Assembly (NCBI GenBank): GCA_014529385.2
Contig: CM043967.1
Span: 7,654,501-7,718,500, forward strand
Direction of reading: 5' to 3'
Length of the DNA stretch: 64,000 nt
Source of the DNA: Adiantum capillus-veneris
Taxonomy: Eukaryota; Streptophyta; Polypodiopsida; Polypodiales; Pteridaceae
Positions 46,904-57,132 of this stretch are shown piece after piece. The notes beneath the pieces were generated by a model that did not search any database, was not told the DNA's origin, and was given only the letters and a program-made list of their open reading frames with translations. Position 1 is the first letter of the stretch. The number at the start of each line of letters is the position of its first letter. A program made the translations under genes and the position numbers.

Positions 46904-47199
46904 TTCATCCTAGCACAAACTCAACTAGAATTTGAGTTGGTTATGTAGGCTTTGGAGATGAATTAAATATTAGAAAATCTTGAACAATCCAATTAAAACA
47001 GAGACACACGGTATAAGATTAGAAAATCTTGAACAATCCAACAGGGGTATTTTGGGCACTTTTGAAGGTACTTTGAGAATTTCCACAAATTAGAGGGTAT
47101 TTTGGTAATTTCCCCTAAAATGAAACATGGATACAAAGACTCCATGCTAACGAGGGACATCCACAACACTAAGTAACACAGCGCATTCAAAAGGAAGGG

Positions 47200-47410
47200 G
47201 GGGAGGGGTTTAAGGGGAATGATAGCCCGAAACTCCACGCACAAAGGCCATGGCAAATTAAGCCCGGGCAGCACAATATTGGGTGATATTAAACCCGAGC
47301 ATCGCAAAAAATGGGCCCCCCATCACTCGATGTTGAACCCAGGACCTCGCAACCCAAGTTTTGTGACACATGGGCTAGCCATCTCACCCATGCACACATG
47401 TTATACCCTT
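47200..47410 (-). other. Possible tRNA-derived SINE
   Basis: On the minus strand TGGGTGAGATGGCTAGCCC is followed by TCCTGGGTTCAACATCGAG, a weak A box and a fair B box at SINE-like spacing. The B box departs from consensus in its last bases. No tail or target duplication was identified. Confidence 0.3.
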
Positions 47411-48820
47411 GCCCCTTTTTAATAACCATTTACTGTAAGCGTCCATGCATTGACCGGGTTTAAAGGGTTTGATTCGTGGTCGGCTTTAGTTTTAATAGCC
47501 ATCTCCCCGCTACGGTCTCCTCGGTTCCTCGTGCGTGGACTGCTGGGCCCTTGATTTTATGCGATGTGTTACTTAGTCATGAGGCATAGCCATGGAGGAC
47601 CAAATAAGTAGTTCAACAAGTTCCAAAAAGGTAACTAGCCCAACCGGCTGAAGGGAAGCCACAACACAACATCATATACCATAATCTCAGAAAGAACATG
47701 CGAAGTAAGTAGAACACGAGATCCATCGAAACCAGAGGAAGACAAGCAATAGGCTTTCACGGAGAGCCAGACATCGGCGAAAGGATGTTTTCACCAGGAT
47801 TTTGGCACGAGCACATCGGACCTTCAAGGGAGTCCACCCTACCAAAAAGAAGCCTCAAAAGCGACCAAGGACAGTGAATCCTGCCACAAGCCGCCGCCCT
47901 TGCCGAAAGCCATCGAGGACTAGCCAGTTGTCATTGTCACCCAAGAGGGGATTGGGAGGGCGACCTCTCTTGCATCCACAAATAAGGGAGTCAAGGAGTC
48001 ACAATAGAGAGAGATGAGCAGAGACAGCCAGGCATTTCCCACCGGGACGACCCTCGCTCCTCAGAACATGTCTCCTACATCCTCCTTGATCGTGAGACGT
48101 TGACCGCATCTCTTGCTGTAGAACATCCTCTTGAGCTCCCCAACTCGCGATCACTTGCATGCAAGATGTAGCAGAGCAAAGTACAACGGTGACTCCTACT
48201 GCGCGAACCCTAAAAACAACAATCTTAATAAATCAGTAAATGTTAAGAACGATCGTCCTTTATGTACCACGGGTCCCAACCATAAGCTTGGCTATCAACA
48301 TGGGACTCATACAATGAAACATGCACGAACTAATTAAAGAACATATCGCCACGTTTAATTTTGCTTAAATTTTGTCCTAATACAGCACCTTGATATGTGA
48401 ACAATAGAGACACATACAAAAATACCTAAAAACAAAGACTAGCAAAACTCCTCTTTGGAGAGGGAAACCACACGTGTATGGTTGCATGTAATGATTGTTG
48501 TATCGAGTTCTTGAAGTGCCCTTACACATCATGCAAGCACGAGCCAAGTTGAGCAACCATCTACTCCTCCCTAAAACCTTCGACCCAAAAGGAAGCGTAC
48601 TATAGAGGTGCCTTTATATCTCAAAGGCATGTGGCAGCATGCAAGTATTGGACATGAACAAACTAAAATGGCTATTGAGGGACTCTTTTAAAAAACCTTC
48701 TTGTTTGAAAATGTTTTGGTCATCATTTACACCATATTTGAATGTAGCCTCGTGGAATGCACTTATGTGGCCCTTGGCACCCCCATTCCTAGGGATTCTT
48801 ACTCTTTCAGGTCACTTTTC
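47411..48820. other. No recognised feature
   Basis: Scattered short ORFs without conserved motifs. I see no gene, tRNA or clear repeat here. Confidence 0.4.
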
Positions 48821-48824
48821 AAGG

Positions 48825-49192
48825 AGGCAAATTTATTATATTTACATTAAACTTAGTTTTTCTTCGAGCATCAGGTATACAATGTTTTTTTCAAAATTTG
48901 GAAAACATACTTATGAGAAATTTTAAAGGCAAATTTATTGTATTTGATGGTTTTTACACTAAATTTGTCTAAACTTTGTAGGAGTTCTTACCTTCAAATC
49001 TCGAATTTAGAGGTAAATCTAAAAATTTGTAGGTTAGATTACAATAAACGTAGGTGTTTTTGAGCTCTCAGATACACAATACTTTCTCCCAAAAACATGG
49101 AAAAACCTACGTATGAGAAGTTTTAGAGGCAAATTTACTATATTTGAAGGTTTTATTTCGCACATGGGATCACAGTAAACCTAGGTTTTTTT
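48825..49192 (+). repeat. Imperfect tandem repeat, unit about 200-240 bp
   Basis: Two diverged copies share GGCAAATTTA(T/C)T(A/G)TATTTGA(T/A)GG, ACATA/CCTACTTATGAGAA-like and CAGATACACAATAC-like words in the same order (48825-49000, 49030-49192). It abuts the gypsy LTR start at 49201. Confidence 0.55.
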
Positions 49193-49425
49193 TTTAGCAT
49201 TGTTACCACCAAGCGATCACCACCACCAAGTGACCACCTTTTATGTAGCCATGGGCTGGGCTTGTCGGACCCGCTAGTAGTGTATTATGTTATTGGCAGG
49301 GCTTGTCGGTCAGGTAGGAATGGTTAAGAGTGATCGCCGTTGAGAGGAAGCACTCTAAAACTGGAACCTATAATGTTTGGGTAAGATTGGCTAAGTGTGG
49401 GCGTCCAAATGTGAACGGGCAAACC

Positions 49426-49435
49426 CATATAAAAG
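49426..49435 (+). promoter_or_regulatory. TATA box in the Gypsy-2 LTR
   Basis: CATATAAAAG, about 415 bp before the LTR end, suitably placed for the LTR promoter. Confidence 0.5.
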
Positions 49436-49529
49436 TCAATCTAAACTTAAAATACCTCATCCTCTCATTTGTGCAATGCAAGAAGAGTGCTCCTGTTCCA
49501 TCTCCTTCTCCGTCTCCTTTGTGTACTAG

Positions 49530-49547
49530 AGTGTGTGTGTGTGTGTG

Positions 49548-49603
<56 letters not shown>
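49530..49603 (+). repeat. (GT)n-(GA)n microsatellite within the LTR
   Basis: About 9 GT units, then CTT, then about 26 GA units. Confidence 0.9.
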
Positions 49604-49606
<3 letters not shown>

Positions 49607-49842
49607 TCGAGCATTGCAGCGACACGACAGCGGTGAGGTGGTTGAGCGCGGCACAACGACGGCTCCTTCTTCTTCACGCGAGGAATCCTCCACGACAGCA
49701 AGCGTAGAGCGGTGAGTGACACACCATCGTCATCTTTAAGCTTACTAGTTTAGGCTAGTTGCGTGCTTGGAGCCATCTGTGGCTCGCACACAGGGTTACG
49801 CAAGGCCCTTGCTTCGATACATGCGGTAGAAGCCCACATTTT

Positions 49843-49860
49843 TGGCGCCATTGCCGGGGA
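49843..49860 (+). other. Gypsy-2 primer binding site
   Basis: TGGCGCCATTGCCGGGGA differs at one position from the TGGCGCCGTTGCCGGGGA site typical of plant Athila/Tat (OTA) gypsy elements. Confidence 0.85.
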
Positions 49861-50782
49861 ATTGTCCTGCACTAAGCTCAAGAGGCACTCTGTGCTTCTT
49901 CTGTGAGTGTTTGTGTTGGGAAGGAAGATGAAGAAGAAGTTATTTTCTGCAAGTTTTAATTTCCTGCATAATCTCTGTTTTGTGCCAATGTCACCGTTTA
50001 CACAGTTTTTTTAAATTTGCACATTTAGTAGTTAGTGTGTTAGTAGTGAATGAGTGTTTTCTGCCAATGTCTGCTTGCACACAGTCTTTACATTTTCTAC
50101 CAATGTCTACTTTTACATAGTTTTTTATTTGCACAGTTAGTAGTTGGTGTGTTAGGTAGTGAATGAGTAAGCTGTTAGCAGAGTAGAAAGCTTCAGTGTG
50201 AGTTAGCAGTTAGCAGAGTAGTTGAGCTTAGTTAGCAGATTAGTTAGCTGTAGAGATAAGGTTAGGTTAGTTAGGAGAGTAGGTAAAGGTGTAGTGTATG
50301 TGTGGTCCAAAAAGGCCACTGAAACCGCGCACGCAGCAACCGCCCGAAAAAAATTAAAAAAAGACCTAAAATACTTAAGCGTGAGATGTGAGTGTGTTCT
50401 GGGAAAATTTTGGATCGGGGTCTGAAGCCCAAGCCGAGGCCCACGCCTCAGTCCTCAGTCTTATGATGTATACTAGACTCACTCTTATATATACACCCTA
50501 CCCCCACAAGAAGGAATGAGGGCATGTGGGACAAGTTCCTCAAGTCCTCCACCATCCCCTTCACACTCACCCTTTGGACTTACTAATTCTACTTCTCTCC
50601 CCACCTAGAAAAAGACTAGTTTTAGGATTTCGAGGGCTGTACCGAATCAAGGGCTGTAAAGCAGGACACATCCCTCTAGCCAAGATGCTCGTTTTGAGCT
50701 ATCACATGTCATATTCTGTGGCTCAGTTAAAAAAGGGACCAAAAATACAAAAAAATTGGGTTGTCAATACATAAAAAACTAG

Positions 50783-53700
50783 GTGAGCGGCCTCCACGGG
50801 CACTCATCAACAGCTCTAAAGTGTCGAGGTCACATGCACCTACGCTCTGGTCATGTGCTAGAGGACGAGCACATCGAGAGTGTCTCCATTTATGTGGGCA
50901 TTCATTATTCCTCTACCTTAGGCTCTAGGCCCTCAGCGGGAACCCAAGGTAGTACCACTCAGGACCCGCATATAGCGTCTAGTGACTCTTCCTCTGACTA
51001 CGACATCATGGAGGGTTACCCAATGCCTAATCCTGCTAGCTCAAGCCAAGAGATGCATGCCATGGCCCACGGTCTGGGCCAAGCGTGCTTAGTTGCTTGA
51101 AGGAAACCTTTAGTAGAGCCACTCGCTCCGAACATGGAGCTAACGATGTAAATGAGGGAGTGGGGAAGTAAATTCGCCATTCATGACCAACGTAGACCCC
51201 ATGCTCTTGGAGAGTGCGCACGTGAATACTCCATTCACTGCATCCCCTGACTCTTCAGAGCTATTCCCCTCCGAGGTTATATTACATGATGGTAGAAGCC
51301 TTGCCGAAGTGCAAGAGGTTGAGCGATTTATCATTGCGGCCAGGGAAAAGGAAATTGAGAGCTTACGCAAGGCGGAGCAACGAAGAGAGTTAAAATCGAA
51401 AGATCTTATGTCAATATCATTGCTAGGAGATCAATCGAGTGCTCCTGAATTAGCGACCACTAAGGGTCAACCCATAGAGAGCCACATTGCATCTAGTTCA
51501 AAGGACACCTTTAGCACCTCAAGCCGAGATGGAGCATTTCTAAATGAGAACTGGGAGTACGAACTACAAACAAAAACTCTAACCGTCCTATACACAAGTC
51601 ACACATATCACGTGGGTTGGTTAGATGTCCTACAATCCACAACGAGTGCTACTAGTGTGGAGGATCAACAACAAAGAGTTTGTGAGGTCATCCATAGGGT
51701 TATTGAGCTAGAAAGACAGAACAAGGGGATCCACATGCCTTCAACGGATCTCATGAGATTCTTGGATACAGAGTAGGCTAAACAACCAACCTTATCGCAA
51801 ATGGAGACTCCCTCGGTAAGCCCGATGGATCCTCTATATGTTTTTTCACCAGGGGTCTCAATGCAATCTGAGCCCACAAGTGATAGCTTTACTTTTCCAA
51901 GTCTAGCTCATCTTTCCCTTGATGACACCATGGCTACCATGCCTACCCCAATGATGGGCATGCCGAGAAACACACCATGGACCTCATTTGTTAGTAAAGC
52001 ACCGCTACATGGTAGCTCAATGCCAATGCCTGCGACAATACCTACAAGTGATGTATCAATCGTATACACCTATGGGTCCTCGCACTCATGTAGCCCCTAC
52101 CCCTCCCATTGTTTCAACAACCTATGCTCCACAACCACAACACCCAAGCTCTTATTTCCGTGGGACCATACCGGCTAGCATTAGCATGTCACATCCGACA
52201 TCTGCTATGCCTAGGGCCACATATATGAACTTTGGGCCGCCACATGGCACAACACTGTACCAAACGTGGAACCCAGGGCTTCTATGCGTCAAGCCCAATG
52301 CCAATACCTACTCCACATGTAGTCTTTGGAGCGCCTTCACCCACGGTGCCTGCTCACTTAGGTGACTTGGCAACATTTGTTCAAGCTATCGATCGATCTA
52401 TTGCTGAGAATATGTGTAACACGCTTGATAGAGAACCTAGAAGTAAGACAGTACAAATAGCCAAGCTCACACAAAAAATTAGTGGAGACGGGGATGTGAG
52501 AAATCATATCGAAGTGTTTGAACAAATATGCGATTCTCTAGGAGAACACAATGACCTGTATAAGAGTAATTCTTTAAGCCTAAACTTAAGTGGGAAGGTT
52601 GGGGATTGGAATAGAACCCTAAGGTGGAAGAAAAAACGATTTACCCTACTCTTAGGAGACTGTTCTTGAAGGAATACATACGAGAGGGAGTGCTTTGAGG
52701 TGTAGCCTCTGAGCTCCAGAAAGCCCAACGAGAGGAAGGAGAGTCGGTGAGAGACTTTATTAGTTGCTTAAAGCATTTGAATTCTTGTTGTAATCCAAAT
52801 GAGCGCTTCAATAATAATCAATTGCTTGATAGATTCATCAGGGGATTATGACACGAGGATATCTACAATAGCCTAGTCATTAGAGGTATCACCTTTTGGA
52901 AAGCGGTCACCACCAATGTGATCCAATTGGAGGATAATTTAATGATTCAAGGAGAAAGAGTGTCTGTTAAGCCTAAATCTATTAGCTCGCAAGCATCGGG
53001 GCATTATTCAATGACCCTAAATCCTATTGCGAAGGAGCTAAATATATCTGAGATGACTTTAGCATATCTCACCAAGGCCATTCAAGAGAGTCTTAGAGAC
53101 AATCATGCTCCGCAAAACAATCATATGTATCCAAGAAGGGAGCAACAATGGTGCTCAGTATGCTATGGTCCGCATAGTACCAGTGAATACCCTACTTTTA
53201 GAGTGAAATTCAATGGGAATTGCAATGCCTGTGGGGGGTATGGTCATCAAGCTAAGGATTGCATAGTATTTAAGCATGCGATGGCCAATAGACCAACCTT
53301 AGCATGAGCAGATACACCTCGAGTTTCTACATTGATGTCGGTCCCACCTCTTGAACAAACGTCACAACACATGGTCCCTAGGGCCCAAAATGTTGTTCAA
53401 ACAACACCCTTACCACCTCCAGTGCTAGGACCGCAACCACCACATCCAAGAATCACTTCTATGAATCAAGTGGTTTGTGAGTCATCTATTGCTTTGTTTG
53501 GAAGGCTGTGAGGAAAATATAGACCCTAATATTGCCTATAGGATTCATGTGCTTGAAGAAAGTCCACAATACTACATGGAGGACTGCTGGGGACAAGTCA
53601 AACCTGTCTATCAAGTAGCTGCTCTTGCTGTAAGAGGCCAAAATATCAATTACAGTGCTAAGAGGCCACCTCTTCAATGCTATGAGTGTGGAGGTCCACA

Positions 53701-53872
53701 TCGTGTGGCCAAGTGTCCTATTAGGCTACAAAAGAATGCCACACTAATGCAAACCAATCAAGCGAGCATGTCTACAATGCCGATACTCATGTGTAATCGA
53801 TGTGTGTTGGACGGATACGCCGCGACGGACGTCAGCACAACGAGAACTCACCTAGCATATAATGTCAGCTAA
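50783..53872 (+). pseudogene. Gypsy-2 gag region, decayed
   Basis: A string of plus-strand frames: 50783-51100 (N-terminal), 51183-51776 (EVQEVERFIIAAREKEIESL), 51801-52669 (Met/Pro/Thr-rich, then DLATFVQAIDRSIAENMCNT and GDGDVRNHIEVFEQICDSLG, a gag capsid-like helix set), 52918-53307 with the zinc knuckle CNACGGYGHQAKDC (53221-53262), and 53477-53872 with CYECGGPHRVAKC (53678-53716). Frames are broken by stops near 51100, 51776, 52669, 52850 and 53307. Two knuckle-like motifs so far apart are unusual for a single gag. No protease, RT or integrase follows before the next element, so pol is missing. Confidence 0.7.
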
Positions 53873-53879
53873 GGACGAA

Positions 53880-54736
53880 GCTCGACCCACAAGCGCATGG
53901 AAGCAAGCATAAGGTGTCAACCTACACTCGACCGACTCCTAACTAATTCCTACAGAGGTCTCTACCAATTGTCTAAGTCACAGCCTTCAAGAGGGCATAA
54001 GAGGAAACTTCCTACGACGCTTTCTAGAGCCGAACACCCATCAAACAATCTCAAAACACCATAAAACTTGAAGGAGACCCTACTAATACCAATAGGTCGC
54101 TCTCCCTAAGGTCTATGAACCAAAATCCCAACCCAAAACACCCGGTGCAAAATCACGTAGGATGTCTGGCCGAAATCTGCAGGTCTTCGTTTCCGAAATC
54201 TAAAGTGCCTAATGTGTAGCTCTACTCAATGTGAACGCGTGGATATGCTGCAATGCAAAATCGGACAACAATGCTCACCCAAACACCCGATGAAGCTCGT
54301 AGAAGGAGCTTGCAAAACCAGACCGTACGCGCGCAATGTAGGTATCGGCACGTAGCTCTCGTCGGGGGCAACACGCTGCACTTCTCCGCACTCGATTCCG
54401 ACCACCGGAGCACACATAGCGTCAAGATGAAGCTCACACTGTCTCTCGTACACAGTACGCTCACTCACAGACTTCAAAACTTGTTTTAAAAATGACAAAA
54501 GGTTTTTTCATTAAGGTCAAAAAGTGGTATATATACCTTACAATTCTCAAACCCTAAAGTTCCAAAATCAACCATCTACTCAATCTAACTATCAAAACTG
54601 GGATACAATCTGGAAACTTCTGTAAGTCCCAATATTTACAAGGTGAAAAATCAGGTTTTCCTCAATAAATGAATAATTACAAAAATAATAATCCGCCGAG
54701 TAGTTAGTTGCCGTGGGGTGTGTCCAGCTTCTAACA
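53880..54736 (-). repeat. Candidate 3' LTR of the 54-59 kb element
   Basis: On the minus strand, sequence after the G-rich tract begins TGTTAGAAGCTGGACACACC, as an LTR would. It includes GGTATATATACC (about 54524-54535) and the word CGTAGGATGTCT (54156-54167). Its far end is not defined; TGTGTTGG near 53805 is one option in plus orientation. No second copy was found upstream, so LTR status is unproven. Confidence 0.35.
54156..54167 (+). repeat. Exact half of the 24-bp palindrome
   Basis: CGTAGGATGTCT is identical to one full arm of the palindromes at 58371 and 58940, but the other arm is absent. It lies on the opposite side of the 54.7-58.2 kb reading frame from the array. Confidence 0.8.
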
Positions 54737-54793
54737 CTCCCCCCCCTCCTTGCTCATGTCGTCCCCGACATGGCCGTTGATCTGCTTCTTCAT
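54731..54793 (-). CDS. 20-codon overlapping tail frame, GDDMSKEGG
   Basis: ATG 54793 to TAG 54731, overlapping the end of the 54790-55995 frame by a few bases in another frame. It encodes GHVGDDMSKEGGEC and runs through the G-rich tract into the putative LTR start. It may be the true C-terminus reached by a one-base frameshift, or chance. Confidence 0.35.
   Translation of the reverse strand: MKKQINGHVGDDMSKEGGEC
54737..54752 (-). other. Polypurine tract of the 54-59 kb element
   Basis: AAGGAGGGGGGGGAG on the minus strand immediately before TGTTAG, as expected of the primer for second-strand synthesis in an LTR element. Confidence 0.5.
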
Positions 54794-56025
54794 CGTATCG
54801 TTTCTCGCATCTTTAGTAGAGATTCGTATCTTGCGTGCAGGCTCATCATTGTCGGGCCAAAAATGTCAGTGTTTATTGTGAAGAAGCATGTGTAGAACGC
54901 TTCTTCAAAATCCTGGAGGTGATAGGATGGTAGAAACATTATCCTTTGATACAGTGCATGTATCACCTCCTTGGAAGGCTGACCAGACAGATCATAAGCG
55001 CATCGGTAAGTATCCTGGAAGAAAAAGATGTCGTCGGTCACCTGGCCTGGCTTGAAAGTCTCGAACACTGCTAAGAGGGTTCTGCAGATTTTCCTCATCA
55101 TAATGCATGTAAGGTCAGGTGAGCCAGTGAACAACTTGATGGCGCTCGTTAGGGTTTTCACCATGTATTGGACACTTATTCTCTCACCTGCCTTCAAGCC
55201 CGGCAGCTTAGGGTAGTTCAGCCAAGTGGGTTGGCTTCTTTGAAATATTTCCTGCGCTTTCCACGTCCTGATCCTTGGTAGAGGACAAAAGCTGAGGTTG
55301 TCCTTGATATTTTTCGGTGCCTCTACCAAGTGGATTAGGTATTGTGGGTACTTTGTAAGCCAGGCCTTCCTCCACTTTGGCTGAGAATCAACAATGAGCT
55401 TGACCCCTTCTGGTTTTGAGGTATCTGCATTGTAAAGGGGTACGACTGGCTCTTCTCTAATCTGCTTGTTTATGGTAGCTGCCTCATATTTCAGCAAGGG
55501 ATATGGGAGAGAGGGTTGAAGCCACTCGCGCCTGAGGTTGCTGGCGTCGATCTTCTGAATGGTCATAGACTTGAAGACCCTCTGCTCCCATTCCAAGGCT
55601 TCCTTTGTGGTCTCTCTGAGCTCCACCTCTATTGCTTTACGCAATTTTTCTTCCTCTTCCTGTGGCTCTTGAGAGGATCCTTCTAGGATTTCCTCTTGCA
55701 TAGGTGTGTCCACCGGATCTACCACATTTTCTAAGTCAATGCCCTCATTGGCCGCTGGCCCTGTGCTCTCTGGCTCTCCTGCTTGCTGCCCTTTTAACTC
55801 CTCAATTTGCCTCAGGAGTTTTTGCTTTTCCGTTTCTGCTTCTTCGCCCATATTCACGAGGAGGTCATTTAGTTCGGCGTTTATTCTCTCCGCCTCCTCG
55901 AGCTTTCTCTTCATGCTTTCTACTTCCTCTTGCAGGGCTTTTTGGCCTTCTTCCATTCTCGTTTGCATGACGATAGATCCTTCTGCCATCATCAATCTCT
56001 GCTTTTTCTCTAGAGTCAGCTCTTT
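54790..56025 (-). CDS. Unrecognised gag-like protein, part 3 of one interrupted frame
   Basis: Same frame as the two ORFs upstream, separated only by TAG at 56026-56028. It starts inside a coiled coil (GQKALQEEVESMKRKLEEAE, QKLLRQIEELKGQQ), passes a Glu/Pro-rich linker (about residues 80-135 from Met 55995) and ends with a globular-looking domain of about 260 residues: WLQPSLPYPLLKYEAATINK, QPKWRKAWLTKYPQYLIHLV, RTLLAVFETFKPGQVTDDIF, YQRIMFLPSYHLQDFEEAFY. No zinc knuckle, protease or RT motif. I do not recognise the family. Position before a polypurine tract suggests the end of an LTR-element interior. Confidence 0.6.
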   Translation of the reverse strand, partial: KELTLEKKQRLMMAEGSIVMQTRMEEGQKALQEEVESMKRKLEEAERINAELNDLLVNMGEEAETEKQKLLRQIEELKGQQAGEPESTGPAANEGIDLENVVDPVDTPMQEEILEGSSQEPQEEEEKLRKAIEVELRETTKEALEWEQRVFKSMTIQKIDASNLRREWLQPSLPYPLLKYEAATINKQIREEPVVPLYNADTSKPEGVKLIVDSQPKWRKAWLTKYPQYLIHLVEAPKNIKDNLSFCPLPRIRTWKAQEIFQRSQPTWLNYPKLPGLKAGERISVQYMVKTLTSAIKLFTGSPDLTCIMMRKICRTLLAVFETFKPGQVTDDIFFFQDTYRCAYDLSGQPSKEVIHALYQRIMFLPSYHLQDFEEAFYTCFFTINTDIFGPTMMSLHARYESLLKMRETIR

Positions 56026-57132
56026 CTAAAGTTCTTGCATTTGTTCTTCATAGAGTTGACTCTCAGTTGTGATTTGAGTCGAGCTAGTAGCTCTGACTCT
56101 GGCAGGTGATGCTCGCAACCTCTGGATGGTCTGATCTTTTACTTTGAGTTGGTCCTTGAGCTCAAGGACCTCATCCTGGATTGCTTCTTGATCTATCTCA
56201 GCCCTTTCCTTGGCGTTTCTCATGGCTTCTACTTCTGTAGATTCTTCTGTCAAATGTAGTGTCAAGTTATCTCTTTCCTTCTCGGCATCTAGCAATGATT
56301 TGCTGAGCTGCTGACATTCTTCTTCAACTGCTTGCATTCTTTTTGCGGCTGCCTGATTTGCTTCCTCCATTGCCTGGCAGCTTTGTAGTGTCCTTGCTAG
56401 GCTGGCCTGTAGCTCAGCTTCCCTTTCCTTTTGCCTTTGGTTTTGTCCTTGCAGAGCGTCTACTTCCATCTTAATCTTTACTTCAGTGGCCTTGAGAGCT
56501 CTCATCTCTTTCTCTGAAGCCATGGATTGCGCTCTCAAACCTGTTAGCTTCGTCATCACCACGTCCCAGTCGTTGGAGGGCGGGTGCAGGTCCACTGTAT
56601 CTGTAGCAATTTCCTTTAGTTCCACTAGCCTGATGCCTTGCATCTGATCTTTAGGCCCTGTCCTCGCCAAGTCGAATGCGACTGTGGCGGCTTCTACCTT
56701 CGTGTATCCTGTAGCTAGCAGGTCCAAAAATGCGTAATAAGAATCTTCTAATTCTTTTTGCTCACTTCGAGGCTTAGCCTCTTCTTTTGGCTCCGGCTCT
56801 TGTCTCTGCTCTTGCTCACCTGCTTGCTGTTCTTCTTGTTTGTCCTCAGCCTCCTTATCTTCTGGTGGAGGGCTGCTAGGAGGTGGTGAGGGTGGTGGTG
56901 AGGGCTGTGGGCTGGGTTTAGGGCTGGCCGGTAGAGATGCAGGCTTGCCCTTTAAATCCCTGTCTGCTTTAGTTTTTCTTTCTCTTTCTTGGTTCTCTTG
57001 ATCATCTAGCAGTTCCTGCCGTATTTGCTGCACTTCCTCCTCTGTGAAAGGGACATGTGGTATATTCTCTGATGCAGCATCAAGAATCTCAAAATTCTTG
57101 ATATAGTCCTCAAATCGGTCCCTTTGCACTCT
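56026..57132 (-). CDS. Unrecognised gag-like protein, part 2 (coiled coil)
   Basis: Continues in the same frame after TGA 57133-57135. Order: IPHVPFTEEEVQQIRQELLD, a Pro/Ser run (SPQPSPPPSPPPSSPPPEDK), an acidic Gln/Glu-rich stretch, ELEDSYYAFLDLLATGYTKV, then about 200 residues of coiled coil (QRQKEREAELQASLARTLQS, RDNLTLHLTEESTEVEAMRN). It ends at TAG after EQMQEL. The first apparent start is GTG at 57129, so this is more likely the middle of one polyprotein than a separate gene. Confidence 0.6.
   Translation of the reverse strand, partial: RVQRDRFEDYIKNFEILDAASENIPHVPFTEEEVQQIRQELLDDQENQERERKTKADRDLKGKPASLPASPKPSPQPSPPPSPPPSSPPPEDKEAEDKQEEQQAGEQEQRQEPEPKEEAKPRSEQKELEDSYYAFLDLLATGYTKVEAATVAFDLARTGPKDQMQGIRLVELKEIATDTVDLHPPSNDWDVVMTKLTGLRAQSMASEKEMRALKATEVKIKMEVDALQGQNQRQKEREAELQASLARTLQSCQAMEEANQAAAKRMQAVEEECQQLSKSLLDAEKERDNLTLHLTEESTEVEAMRNAKERAEIDQEAIQDEVLELKDQLKVKDQTIQRLRASPARVRATSSTQITTESQLYEEQMQEL

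Larger units (their letters stand above)
34087..46922 (-). mobile_element. L1-type LINE, host of two copia insertions
   Basis: AACTAGAATTTGAG occurs at 34073-34086 and again at 46923-46936, a 14-bp target duplication. Next to the first copy is a T-run (34087-34101), the poly(A) tail of a minus-strand LINE. Without the two copia inserts the element is about 4.8 kb. Minus-strand coding runs ORF1 (46903 to about 45957), endonuclease (about 43240-42600), RT (42092-41019, continuing across copia-1 at 35733) and the C-terminal zinc-finger region (to 34190). Only a few stops and frameshifts disable ORF2. Confidence 0.92.
33968..47115. mobile_element. Mutator-like TIR element split by a LINE
   Basis: The left end TGGGAAATTACCAAAACACC (33968) and the right end, read inverted from 47115, GGGGAAATTACCAAAATACC, match for about 23-30 bp. 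TAAAATGAA flanks both ends (33959-33967 and 47116-47124), a perfect 9-bp target duplication typical of Mutator-like elements. Without the LINE the element is only about 300 bp (33968-34086 plus 46937-47115), so it is non-autonomous. It is the outermost shell of the nest. Confidence 0.85.
49201..49838 (+). repeat. 5' LTR of Gypsy-2 (OTA-type)
   Basis: Candidate LTR from TGTTACCACC to GAAGCCCACA, followed at once by the primer site. It includes a TATA box (CATATAAAAG at 49426-49435) and, downstream of it, a GT run and a (GA)26 array (49551-49603) that would be in the transcript. The right edge is well supported by the primer site; the left edge is a guess. No matching 3' LTR lies in the window. 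Confidence 0.6.
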
